The translations under genes and the position numbers were made by a program. Positions 1 through 7,656 of a stretch of 40,850 nucleotides of DNA are shown piece by piece. The notes under the pieces were generated by a model. The model did no database searches and was not told the DNA's origin. It saw nothing but the letters and a program-made list of their open reading frames with translations. Each line of letters starts with the position of its first letter. Position 1 is the first letter of the stretch. Source of the DNA: Deltaproteobacteria bacterium (GTDB lineage Bacteria; Myxococcota_A; UBA9160; G020347605); contig CP070734.1 of assembly GCA_020347605.1 (NCBI GenBank), positions 3,375,493-3,416,342 of the forward strand. Direction: 5' to 3'.

Positions 1-857
1 CGCGCGTACTCGGCGACGAGCTCGTCGCGCCCGAGAAAGCCCGGCGCGCTGGTGAGTGCGGCCTCTACGCCGCCGGGCTGCGGCGCGTCGCCCGGCTCCG
101 CCCAGTAGATCAGCGTGTACCCGAGATCGGCGAGCGGGTCGCCCAGCGTCGCCATCTCCCAGTCGAAGATCGCCGTCACGCGGCCCGGGTCGGCGGGGTC
201 CAGCGCCATGTTCCCCAGGCGGTAGTCGCCGTGCACGATGCTGGGCTCGGGCGAGCGGGGCAGGGCCGCGCGCAGCCGGCGGATCAGCTCTTCGATGCGC
301 GCATCGTCGCGCGTCTTCGAGCGCTCCCACTGCTGCGCCCAGCGGCGTACCTGCCGCTCGAGGTAGCCCGCCGGCCGCCCGAAGTCCCCCAGACCAACCG
401 CATCGGGATCGACGGCATGGAGGCGCACCAGCGCGTCGACGAGCGCCAGCGAGATGCGGCGGCGATCGTCCTCCCGCGGCGCGAACTCGTCGGGCAGGCG
501 CTCCGTCAGCACCACGCCCGGCCGGAACTCCATCACGTAGAAGGGGGCCCCGTTGACCTCCGGGTCTTCGCACAGCGCGAAGGGGCGCGGCGTCGGAACG
601 TCGGTGTCGGCCAACGCGCGCAGCACGCGGTACTCGCGCGCCATGTCGTGGGCCGTGGGCAGGACGTGGCCGAGCGGGGGCCGGCGGAGCACCCACCGGG
701 CGCCGCCGCCCTCGACGAGATACGTGAGGTTCGACCGGCCCCCGTGGATCAGCGAGAACGCGAGGGGCACGTCCCCGCCCGGCACGCGATCGGCGAAGAA
801 ACGCGAGACGCCCTCACGGGCGATTCCGGGCGGCGCTTCGGTTCGCTTCGGTGCCAT
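1..857 (-). CDS. APH/ACAD10-type phosphotransferase, partial (cut by left edge)
   Basis: Reading leftward from an ATG at 857, the frame stays open to the window edge (about 285 residues seen; the family is usually about 340-360). The N-terminal lobe carries GGRSNLTY, a glycine-loop-like stretch, and WVLRRPP, the usual nucleotide-lobe strand of this family. The catalytic loop reads HGDYRLGNM (the HGDxxxxN signature) and is followed by IFDWEMATLGDP, where the Asp is the metal ligand. This is the phosphotransferase family related to the kinase half of ACAD10/ACAD11, often found beside acyl-CoA dehydrogenases. Its substrate cannot be read from sequence; a hydroxyacyl-CoA is possible by analogy, an aminoglycoside less likely. 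It starts 21 bases after the stop of the truncated thiolase, so the two are probably cotranscribed. No strong ribosome binding site is visible. The family call is firm, the substrate unknown. Confidence 0.88.
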   Translation of the reverse strand, partial: MAPKRTEAPPGIAREGVSRFFADRVPGGDVPLAFSLIHGGRSNLTYLVEGGGARWVLRRPPLGHVLPTAHDMAREYRVLRALADTDVPTPRPFALCEDPEVNGAPFYVMEFRPGVVLTERLPDEFAPREDDRRRISLALVDALVRLHAVDPDAVGLGDFGRPAGYLERQVRRWAQQWERSKTRDDARIEELIRRLRAALPRSPEPSIVHGDYRLGNMALDPADPGRVTAIFDWEMATLGDPLADLGYTLIYWAEPGDAPQPGGVEAALTSAPGFLGRDELVAEYA

Positions 858-878
858 CTGCGACGGGTCGGCGCGCGG

Positions 879-1370
<492 letters not shown>

Positions 1371-2708
1371 TCAGCGCCGCGCTCGACCGAAGCTTCCCGC
1401 CTGGGACTCGCGCCGGCCGCACCAGGGGCAGAAGTGCCAGAAGGCGTGCGACACCGGCCAGCGGCAGCGCTTGCAGCGATCCTGGAGCTCCGGGCTGGAC
1501 CAGGGCCGCCGCACCTTCTGCTTGCAGACGGGGCAGTAGCGCATGAACGCCCGGAGCTGGCCGTCGCAGCCGCGCCGACTGCAGCGCCGCACCGCCCGGG
1601 GGTCGTGCGGCGGCGGTCTGCCGTTGCCCTCGAAACGCCCGGCGAAGCACCAGGGGCAGGCGCGCCACTCGGGTCGGACGCCGCGCTCGCACTCCGGGCA
1701 GATGAGCGGATAGCGGGTCAGCTCCGCGAAGGAGCTGTCGCTCGCGCCACACCACGGGCAGAAGCGCATCTCCTCCGCGATGGGACCGCCGCAGTGACAG
1801 CAGCCGAAGCGCATCCCCAGGGCGCTGCCGTGGATCCTCCGGAAGATCTGCCATTGCACCGCGAGCGGCGAAGGCGCGTCCCGGTTGGGCCGACGGCGCC
1901 GCACACCGCGCGTCCGGGCGCCGTTCTCCACCTCGCGGAAGGCCTTCTCGAGCGCCTCGTTGAGGCACACCGCGTCGGGGTAGCGGAGCGTGGGCTCGAA
2001 CTCGGCGGCCTTGCGCAGCACGCGCTGCACCGGCTCGGGGACCTTGCTCTGGAACCGGTCGAAGGCCGGCGGCGGCCACGTGAACGGCCAGGTGGGCAGC
2101 CAGCCCGTCAGCAGCTCGTAGGCGATCAGTCCGAGCGAGAAGACGTCCGACCCGAGCTTGGGACGCCCGTAGGCCTGCTCCGGCGCCATGTAGCCCAGCG
2201 TTCCCGCCTCGGTGTAGGTCTGCGTGGCCTGCTTGGCGAACTGGGAGACGCCGAAGTCGGTCAGCGCCGCCCGCCCGTCGGGGAAGATGAGGATGTTGTG
2301 TGGCTTCACGTCCCGATGCATGAGTCGCTGGGCGTGCGCGTAGGCCAGCCCGGCCGCCGCGTCGCGAATGACCCGCAGGGCCAGGCGCCCGGAGCGCCGC
2401 GCGCCCGCGTAGTCGGCCAGGTTCCGATCCGCCAGATCGGTGGCGATCACGAAATGCCCGTCGATCCAGTCGGCATTTCGGGTGGCCACGATGTTGGGGT
2501 GCGACAGGCGCGTCGCGATCCGCGCCTCTCGCTCGAGCGCCTTGCGGCCCCACTGCTTCACCACCTCGGGAAGTGCGACCTTGAGCGCCACCGGGCGGTT
2601 CTCGACGGTGTCGCGGGCCCTCCAGACCTCGGCGAAGGCACCGAGGCCGATGCGGCTCTCGAGCCGGTACTTCCCGAGGTGGGCTCTTCGTCGAAGTGCG
2701 CGGGCCAT
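1371..2708 (-). CDS. Ser/Thr protein kinase with C-terminal zinc-ribbon array
   Basis: A 445-residue protein with a complete eukaryotic-type kinase domain at about residues 10-270: glycine loop IGLGAFAEV, VALKV with the ATP-binding Lys, catalytic loop HRDVKPHN, DFG, and MAPEQ at the end of the activation segment. HRD with its Arg suggests control by activation-loop phosphorylation. From about residue 300 there is no membrane segment or PASTA repeat. Instead there are four successive Cys-pair groups (CCHC...CPWC, CPEC...CPWC, CSRRGC...CPVC, CKRC...CPWC), which look like tandem zinc ribbons. The protein is therefore probably cytoplasmic, with the ribbons acting in partner or nucleic-acid binding (inference). 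I start at the second in-frame Met, directly before the kinase domain; a start at 2762 is possible but adds an uncharacteristic leader. It diverges from the haem-oxygenase-fold gene across 215 bases. Confidence 0.9.
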   Translation of the reverse strand: MARALRRRAHLGKYRLESRIGLGAFAEVWRARDTVENRPVALKVALPEVVKQWGRKALEREARIATRLSHPNIVATRNADWIDGHFVIATDLADRNLADYAGARRSGRLALRVIRDAAAGLAYAHAQRLMHRDVKPHNILIFPDGRAALTDFGVSQFAKQATQTYTEAGTLGYMAPEQAYGRPKLGSDVFSLGLIAYELLTGWLPTWPFTWPPPAFDRFQSKVPEPVQRVLRKAAEFEPTLRYPDAVCLNEALEKAFREVENGARTRGVRRRRPNRDAPSPLAVQWQIFRRIHGSALGMRFGCCHCGGPIAEEMRFCPWCGASDSSFAELTRYPLICPECERGVRPEWRACPWCFAGRFEGNGRPPPHDPRAVRRCSRRGCDGQLRAFMRYCPVCKQKVRRPWSSPELQDRCKRCRWPVSHAFWHFCPWCGRRESQAGSFGRARR

Positions 2709-2923
2709 GGCATCGGTCCAGAATCGAGCCCGAAAACTTTCACACTCGGCGCGGCGAGGCAATGGCCGCGGCGCGCTGCGCGCACACGTCCGAAGCGGGC
2801 CCGCGCCCCCGCGCTCCGCCGCCCGCGGGTCGGGTACGGCAGCGCGGCTCCGCTTTACCGTCGCGGAGCGCGGGTGTAGGGTGGCGGGCGCCGTCTCGAC
2901 CGCAGCGGGAGCCGGAGGTAGGC

Positions 2924-3649
2924 ATGGGTCTCATCGTCGACCGCACGCTCACGGCGCGTGAGTTCATAGACGAGTGTCTCGAGTTCAAGCGGCAGCACAA
3001 TCCCAGGAGCCGCTTCATGCGGGAGCTCGTGCTCGGCAAGCTCGACCCCGGCCAGCTTCGCGCCTGGGCCCGGGATTTCTACTACTACGTGGAGCCCGCG
3101 ATCCCGAGCATCGCGGCGTGGCTGGCGAGCGCGCCCACGCTGCCCGAGCGGGACACGTACCGGTTGATCGCGCGAAACCTGGCCGGCGAGATGGGCTACA
3201 TCGCCGAGCCCGAGCACCACGACCTCTATCTGCAGTTCTGCGAGGGCCTCGGCGTGAGCCGCGCGCAGATCCTCGAGCAGCTGCCGCTGGCCTCGACCGT
3301 CGGCGCCGCATCGACCGTCGGGCACTACTGCCGGAGCTCCTTCGTCGAGGGGCTCGGCGCGTTCGGGCTCGCGGTCGAGATGGAGCTGCCCGAGATCCCG
3401 AACGGAGCCCAGATCTTCTACGAGGCGCTCTCGAAGCACTACGGGCTGGACGAGAAGGCGCTCGAGTTCTGGTACGTCCACATCGAGGCCGAGCACGAGC
3501 ACGGCGAAAACGCCGAGCGGGCGCTCGCCCTGTGCGGACAGACGCGCGAGCAGCAGACCCTGATTCGCCGCGCCTTCCGGTTCAGCGTGCTGGCGCACAC
3601 CGGCATGCGCGAGGGATACGACCGCTTCCTCGACGGCGCGCTCGACTGA
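2924..3649 (+). CDS. TenA/PqqC/CADD-like haem-oxygenase-fold iron enzyme
   Basis: A 241-residue, mostly helical soluble protein of the TenA/PqqC/CADD superfamily. The start at 2924 is fixed by GGAGG at 2914-2918. Candidate metal ligands are present: NLAGEMGYIAEPEHHDLY on one helix, AVEMELPE on another, and HIEAEHEH near residue 187, which fits the HxxxExxH spacing of haem-oxygenase-like diiron oxidases such as CADD. The first Glu-to-His spacing is a few residues longer than I recall for CADD, so a mononuclear or non-metal PqqC/TenA-type role is not excluded. No pqq or thi genes lie nearby, which argues against standard PQQ or thiamin work. The product is probably an oxidative enzyme on a small amine or carboxylate, substrate unknown. 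It converges on the Cys-rich protein gene with only 8 bases between them. Confidence 0.8.
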   Translation: MGLIVDRTLTAREFIDECLEFKRQHNPRSRFMRELVLGKLDPGQLRAWARDFYYYVEPAIPSIAAWLASAPTLPERDTYRLIARNLAGEMGYIAEPEHHDLYLQFCEGLGVSRAQILEQLPLASTVGAASTVGHYCRSSFVEGLGAFGLAVEMELPEIPNGAQIFYEALSKHYGLDEKALEFWYVHIEAEHEHGENAERALALCGQTREQQTLIRRAFRFSVLAHTGMREGYDRFLDGALD

Positions 3650-3657
3650 GCCGCGCG

Positions 3658-4062
3658 CTAGGGCTTCTTCTTCGGAGCCACCAGCTGCAGGTAGGAGCCG
3701 CACGGCTCCGACAGCTCGTCGCGGTGATTCGCGAGACAGCCGATGAGGGCCAGCCCTCCGCCGGGCGCGTTTGCGCAGCGCAGCTTCGCGTCGGCTTCGC
3801 AGGCGGCGGCGAACGCACCGTTCCACGCGCCCCGGGTCCGGCTGCGGCACGCCTCCGACAGCTCCCGCTCGTGCTGCTTGAGGCACAGGGTTCGCGTCGA
3901 GTCGTCCTTCGCGTCCTCACACAGGCGCGCTGCGTCCACAGCGCACACGTCGCCCGCAGCTTCGCCTGCGACGGCCGGGGCGTCCTCCGCAAGAGCCGCG
4001 GCCGACATGCCGAGGGCCAGCGCCGCGGCGCAGAGCGCGCCGGCGATTCGCGTCCACTTCAT
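3658..4062 (-). CDS. Secreted Cys-rich (GLG1-type) repeat protein
   Basis: A 134-residue protein with a clear signal peptide: MKWTR, a hydrophobic stretch rich in Ala and Leu, then ALAED as the likely cleavage region. The ATG at 4062 is chosen because GGAGG lies just upstream and the signal peptide starts there; a longer frame to 4113 adds a polar leader. The mature part holds two copies of a Cys-rich unit with pattern C-x3-D-x3-C ... CL-x3-H-x-ELSE-x-C: CAVDAARLC...CLKQHERELSEAC, then CEADAKLRC...CLANHRDELSEPC. This resembles the cysteine-rich repeat of the Golgi apparatus protein 1 family, also found in proteobacterial periplasmic proteins of unknown function. The Cys are probably disulfide-bonded. 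It ends in a basic KKKP tail. Confidence 0.82.
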   Translation of the reverse strand: MKWTRIAGALCAAALALGMSAAALAEDAPAVAGEAAGDVCAVDAARLCEDAKDDSTRTLCLKQHERELSEACRSRTRGAWNGAFAAACEADAKLRCANAPGGGLALIGCLANHRDELSEPCGSYLQLVAPKKKP

Positions 4063-4180
4063 CTCGCACACCTCCAGCTCCGGGATCCGAGGATCCGCAT
4101 CCCATCCCGGCACCGCCGGACTCTAGCGGGGCGCCGCGGGGAAATCCGCGGGATACGGGCGCCACCCCGCACGGCGTTGC

Positions 4181-5095
4181 CTACCGCTCCCCCGCAAGGC
4201 TGCCGTAGACCGCGCGCACGAACGCGTCGGGCGTCACGAAGCCGCCGCCCCAGGCGGCGTCGAGATCGGCGGTGGGCTTCGAGCGGAGCACGTCCTCGAC
4301 GCTCCGGCCCGCGGCGACGGCGTCCCCGATCCGTTCGCGCACGGTCACCAGCATGTCGCGAAAGGTTGCGAGACCCGCGCGGTCGGAGAGCCGACCGTGG
4401 CCGGGGATGATCCGGGTGTTCGCGGCCGCGCGTTCCAGCCCCCGCTCGACGGCGGCGATCATGCCGTCGATCGAGCCGCCGCTGTCCGTGTCGATGAAGG
4501 GATAGGTGTCGCTCAGGAATACATCGCCCATGTGCAGGACGTCGACGCTCCGGAAGTGTACGAGGGTGTCGCCGTCGGTGTGGGCGCGCATCACGTGGAC
4601 GGCCTGGATCTCGTGTTCGTTCCAGTGGAAGGTGATGTCCGCCGCGAACGTCACGGCGGGCAGGGCGACCGCGGGCGCGGGCGGGACGTCGCGCCCCAGG
4701 AGCTTCATGAATTGTCCCGCCTGCATGCGCCGGCGCACGTTCTCGTGGGCGACGATCAGCGCACCCGCCGTCCCGAGGTTCTCGTTCCCGCCGGTGTGGT
4801 CGCCGTGCCAGTGCGTGTTCAGCACGAAGCGGATCGGCCGGTCGGTGACGGCGCGCACCGCGGCGCGGATCTTTTCCGTCAGCGGAGCGTACTGATCGTC
4901 CACCAGGAAGGCGCCGTCCTCGCCGACGGAGAGGCCGACGTTTCCGCCCCGCCCCCGGAGCATGTAGAGGCCGCGGGCGACCTCCACCGTCTCGATCTCG
5001 ACGTCGGCGAATTCCTGGCCCGTGCCGGCCGGCGGTCCGCCCAGCAGCGCGCCCAGCGCCGCCGCGGCGATGACCGCTCGGCTTCGTTTGCGCAT
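4181..5095 (-). CDS. Exported metallo-beta-lactamase-fold hydrolase
   Basis: A 304-residue protein beginning MRKRSRAVIAAAALGALLGG, a signal peptide, with GGAGGAGG just upstream of the ATG at 5095. The fold signature is complete: HWHGDHTGG (HxHxDH, two zinc sites), AHTDGDTLVHF (third His), MGDVFL (the bridging Asp) and IIPGHG (last His). This arrangement is that of the broad metallo-beta-lactamase superfamily, close to subclass-B-like exported hydrolases such as those of the quinoprotein relay type. Substrate specificity cannot be inferred, and the family alone is not evidence of beta-lactam resistance. The enzyme would act in the periplasm. It diverges from the acyl-CoA dehydrogenase gene with 134 bases between starts and lies 118 bases from the Cys-rich protein gene on the same strand. 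Confidence 0.9.
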   Translation of the reverse strand: MRKRSRAVIAAAALGALLGGPPAGTGQEFADVEIETVEVARGLYMLRGRGGNVGLSVGEDGAFLVDDQYAPLTEKIRAAVRAVTDRPIRFVLNTHWHGDHTGGNENLGTAGALIVAHENVRRRMQAGQFMKLLGRDVPPAPAVALPAVTFAADITFHWNEHEIQAVHVMRAHTDGDTLVHFRSVDVLHMGDVFLSDTYPFIDTDSGGSIDGMIAAVERGLERAAANTRIIPGHGRLSDRAGLATFRDMLVTVRERIGDAVAAGRSVEDVLRSKPTADLDAAWGGGFVTPDAFVRAVYGSLAGER

Positions 5096-5229
5096 CCGAC
5101 CTCCTCCCGCGCGGGCGCGGTCCGGTCCACGTGATACAACGGAAGGCCCAGCGTCGCAGACTATCGTTCCGCCGGCTCGCTTCGGGTATCCTCGGGCGTT
5201 CGCGAACGCTCGCACGCCAGGAGCCCCCG

Positions 5230-6342
5230 ATGAACTTCGACTTCTCGGAAGACCAGAAACTGCTTCAGAAGACCGCGCGCGACTTCCTCGTGGAGCACTG
5301 CCCGCTCGAGGCCGTGCGCAAGGTGCTCGAGTCCTCCTCTTCCTACGACCCCGCCCTCTGGAAGGGCACGGCCGAGATGGGCTGGCAGGGTGCCGCGATC
5401 CCCGAGGCGTACGGGGGAGCCGGTTTCGGCTACCTGGAGCTGGCGGTGCTCGCCGAGGAGGTCGGCCGCGCACTCGCCCCGCTTCCCTTCGCGTCGTCGG
5501 TCTACCTCGCGACCGAGGCCATCCTGCTGGCCGGCAGCGAGGAGCAGAAGAGCGCGCTCCTGCCGAGTCTCGCCTCCGGCGACCGGATCGGCAGCTTCGC
5601 GCTGTTCGAGAAGCCCGGCACGCCGACCCCCGACGCCGTCGAGACCCGCTTCGAGGACGGGACCGTGAGCGGGACCAAGATCCCGGTCGTGGACGGTGAC
5701 GTCGCAGACCTGGTGGTGGTCGTCGCCCGTGACGGCGACGGCCTCTCGCTCGTGCTGGTGGATCTCGACGCCAAGGGCGTGGAGCGCACCCGCCTCGAGT
5801 CCTTCGACGGGAGCCGGTCCCAGGCGCGGATCCGGTTCGACCGCGCGCCGGCGACCGTGCTCGGCAAGGCGGGGGAGGGCGCGTCGCTCGCGCAGCGCGT
5901 GCTCGACCGAGCGGCGATCCTGATGGCCTTCGAGCAGCTCGGCGGAGCGCAGCGCAGCTTCGACGAGACGAAGGCGTTCGCGATGGGCCGCTACGCGTTC
6001 GGCCGTCCGATCGCCTCGTTCCAGAGTCTCAAGCACCGGATGGCCGACCTGTTCTGCAAGGTCGAGCTGGCCCGCTCGAACTGCTACTACGGCGCGTGGG
6101 CGCTCTCGCACGATGCGCGCGAGCTGCCGCTGGCCGCCTGTCAGGCGCGCGTCGCTGCGACCGAGGCCTTCGAACTCGCGGCCACCGAGAACATCCAGAT
6201 CCACGGGGGTGTCGGCTTTACCTGGGAGTACGACTGCCACCTCTTCTACCGGCGTTCGAAGCACCTCGCGCTGGCGCTCGGCAACGCGAACAGCTGGCGC
6301 GAGAGGCTCATCCAGGAACTCGAATCCGGTTCCGCCGCCTAG
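5230..6342 (+). CDS. Acyl-CoA dehydrogenase (first subunit of a pair)
   Basis: A 370-residue FAD-dependent acyl-CoA dehydrogenase. The N-terminal helical domain begins MNFDFSEDQKLL; the middle beta-domain is reduced and more divergent than usual (residues about 120-210); the C-terminal helical domain ends with IHGGVGFTWEYDCHLFYRR, the family's conserved signature. The usual C-terminal IYEGT motif that holds the catalytic Glu in medium-chain enzymes is absent; the chain stops soon after NSWRERLIQEL. The upstream in-frame extension to 5131 lacks family similarity, so I start at 5230. A second acyl-CoA dehydrogenase follows after 44 bases. Such divergent pairs form heteromeric dehydrogenases in steroid or branched-acyl catabolism of actinobacteria and some proteobacteria; that this pair does so is inference. 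Confidence 0.9.
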   Translation: MNFDFSEDQKLLQKTARDFLVEHCPLEAVRKVLESSSSYDPALWKGTAEMGWQGAAIPEAYGGAGFGYLELAVLAEEVGRALAPLPFASSVYLATEAILLAGSEEQKSALLPSLASGDRIGSFALFEKPGTPTPDAVETRFEDGTVSGTKIPVVDGDVADLVVVVARDGDGLSLVLVDLDAKGVERTRLESFDGSRSQARIRFDRAPATVLGKAGEGASLAQRVLDRAAILMAFEQLGGAQRSFDETKAFAMGRYAFGRPIASFQSLKHRMADLFCKVELARSNCYYGAWALSHDARELPLAACQARVAATEAFELAATENIQIHGGVGFTWEYDCHLFYRRSKHLALALGNANSWRERLIQELESGSAA

Positions 6343-6386
6343 TCCCGAGCTGGAGCCGAACTTCCGGAACTCGTGAGGAGCACGTC

Positions 6387-7634
6387 ATGGATTTCAACGA
6401 CACCCCCGAAGAAGCCGCCTTTCGCGCCGAAGCGCGAGCCTGGCTCGAAGCCAATGCGGAGCTGGCCGACCCGCACGAGACCACTCGAAACCTCCTTTCG
6501 GAGCGCGAGGATCCCGCGACGATCGCCGAGGCCCAGGCCTGGCAGAAGAAGAAGGCGGCGGCGGGATGGACCTGCATCACGTGGCCGAAGCAGCACGGCG
6601 GTCGCGGCGGGACGCCGATCCAACAGGTCATCTGGAATCAGGAAGAGGCGAAGTTCAAGACGCCGCCGAACATCTTCGCGATCGGACTCGGCATGCTCGG
6701 GCCGACGATTCTCACGCACGGGACCGAGGATCAGATCGCGCGCTACATCCCGAAGATGGTCGAGGGCTCCGAGATCTGGTGCCAGCTGTTCAGCGAGCCG
6801 GGTGCGGGCTCCGACCTGGCGGCGCTGCGCATGTCCGCAACGCGCGACGGCGACGACTGGAGCCTCAACGGCCAGAAGATCTGGACCACCGGCGCCCAGT
6901 TCTCCCGCTGGGGCATGATCGTCACGCGCACCGATCCCAACGTCTCGAAGCACGCGGGGCTCACGTACTTCATCGTCGACATGAAGTCGCCCGGCATCGA
7001 GATCCGCCCGATCCGTCAGATCAACGGAGGCTCGGGCTTCAACGAGGTGTTCTTCAACGACGTGCGCGTGCCCGACGGGAACCGCGTCGGCGCCGTCGGC
7101 GACGGCTGGAAGGTGGCGATCACCACGCTGATGCACGAGCGCGCCTCGATCGGAAGCGGCAGCGGGCGGGGAACCTTCAAGGACCTGCTCCGGCTGGCGC
7201 GCGAAACGCAGATCGGGGGACGTCCCGCGCTCGAGGACTCGACGGTGCGGCAGAAGCTCGCCGACTTCTACATCGCGCAACGGGGCCTCCAGTACACGAG
7301 CTACCGGACGCTGACCGCGCTCTCGCGGGGGCAGACGCCCGGGCCGGAGGCGTCGATCGGCAAGCTGGTCGGTGCGCCGCTCAATCAGCAGATGGCCAGC
7401 TTTGCGTGCGATCTGCAGGGCGCGACGGGTGCGCTCTCGGATCCTGCCGCGGCGCCGCAAGAGGCGGCCTGGCAGGACCAGTTCGTCTCGGCGCCGGGAC
7501 TGCGGCTGGCGGGCGGCACCGACGAGATCCTGCGGAACATCATCGCCGAGCGGGTGCTGCGCCTGCCCCCGGAGCCGCGCCTCGACAAGGACGTGGCGTT
7601 CCGGGACGTCCCGACGGGTCCGGCCAACGCGTAG
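6387..7634 (+). CDS. Acyl-CoA dehydrogenase (second subunit of a pair)
   Basis: A 415-residue acyl-CoA dehydrogenase with GAGGAG at 6375-6380 ahead of the ATG. It has a full-length middle domain: WCQLFSEPGAGSDLA (FAD and substrate contacts) and GQKIWTTGAQ. The helix carrying LMHERASIG holds a Glu where several family members, such as isovaleryl-CoA dehydrogenase and mycobacterial FadE26, place the catalytic base. The C-terminal signature reads LAGGTDEILRNIIAERVLRLP, with Gly where medium-chain enzymes have catalytic Glu. So catalysis, if present, should rely on the Glu of HERASIG; this is inferred by motif placement. It sits between the divergent partner dehydrogenase and the aldehyde dehydrogenase (22-base gap). 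Substrate is unknown, most likely a bulky or branched acyl-CoA. Confidence 0.93.
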   Translation: MDFNDTPEEAAFRAEARAWLEANAELADPHETTRNLLSEREDPATIAEAQAWQKKKAAAGWTCITWPKQHGGRGGTPIQQVIWNQEEAKFKTPPNIFAIGLGMLGPTILTHGTEDQIARYIPKMVEGSEIWCQLFSEPGAGSDLAALRMSATRDGDDWSLNGQKIWTTGAQFSRWGMIVTRTDPNVSKHAGLTYFIVDMKSPGIEIRPIRQINGGSGFNEVFFNDVRVPDGNRVGAVGDGWKVAITTLMHERASIGSGSGRGTFKDLLRLARETQIGGRPALEDSTVRQKLADFYIAQRGLQYTSYRTLTALSRGQTPGPEASIGKLVGAPLNQQMASFACDLQGATGALSDPAAAPQEAAWQDQFVSAPGLRLAGGTDEILRNIIAERVLRLPPEPRLDKDVAFRDVPTGPANA

Positions 7635-7656
7635 CGGCCCGCGTCCGGAGGGGTCC

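Noticed and set aside
4181-5095. Beta-lactam resistance gene
   Set aside because: Only the superfamily fold is seen; nothing specific to true beta-lactamases.
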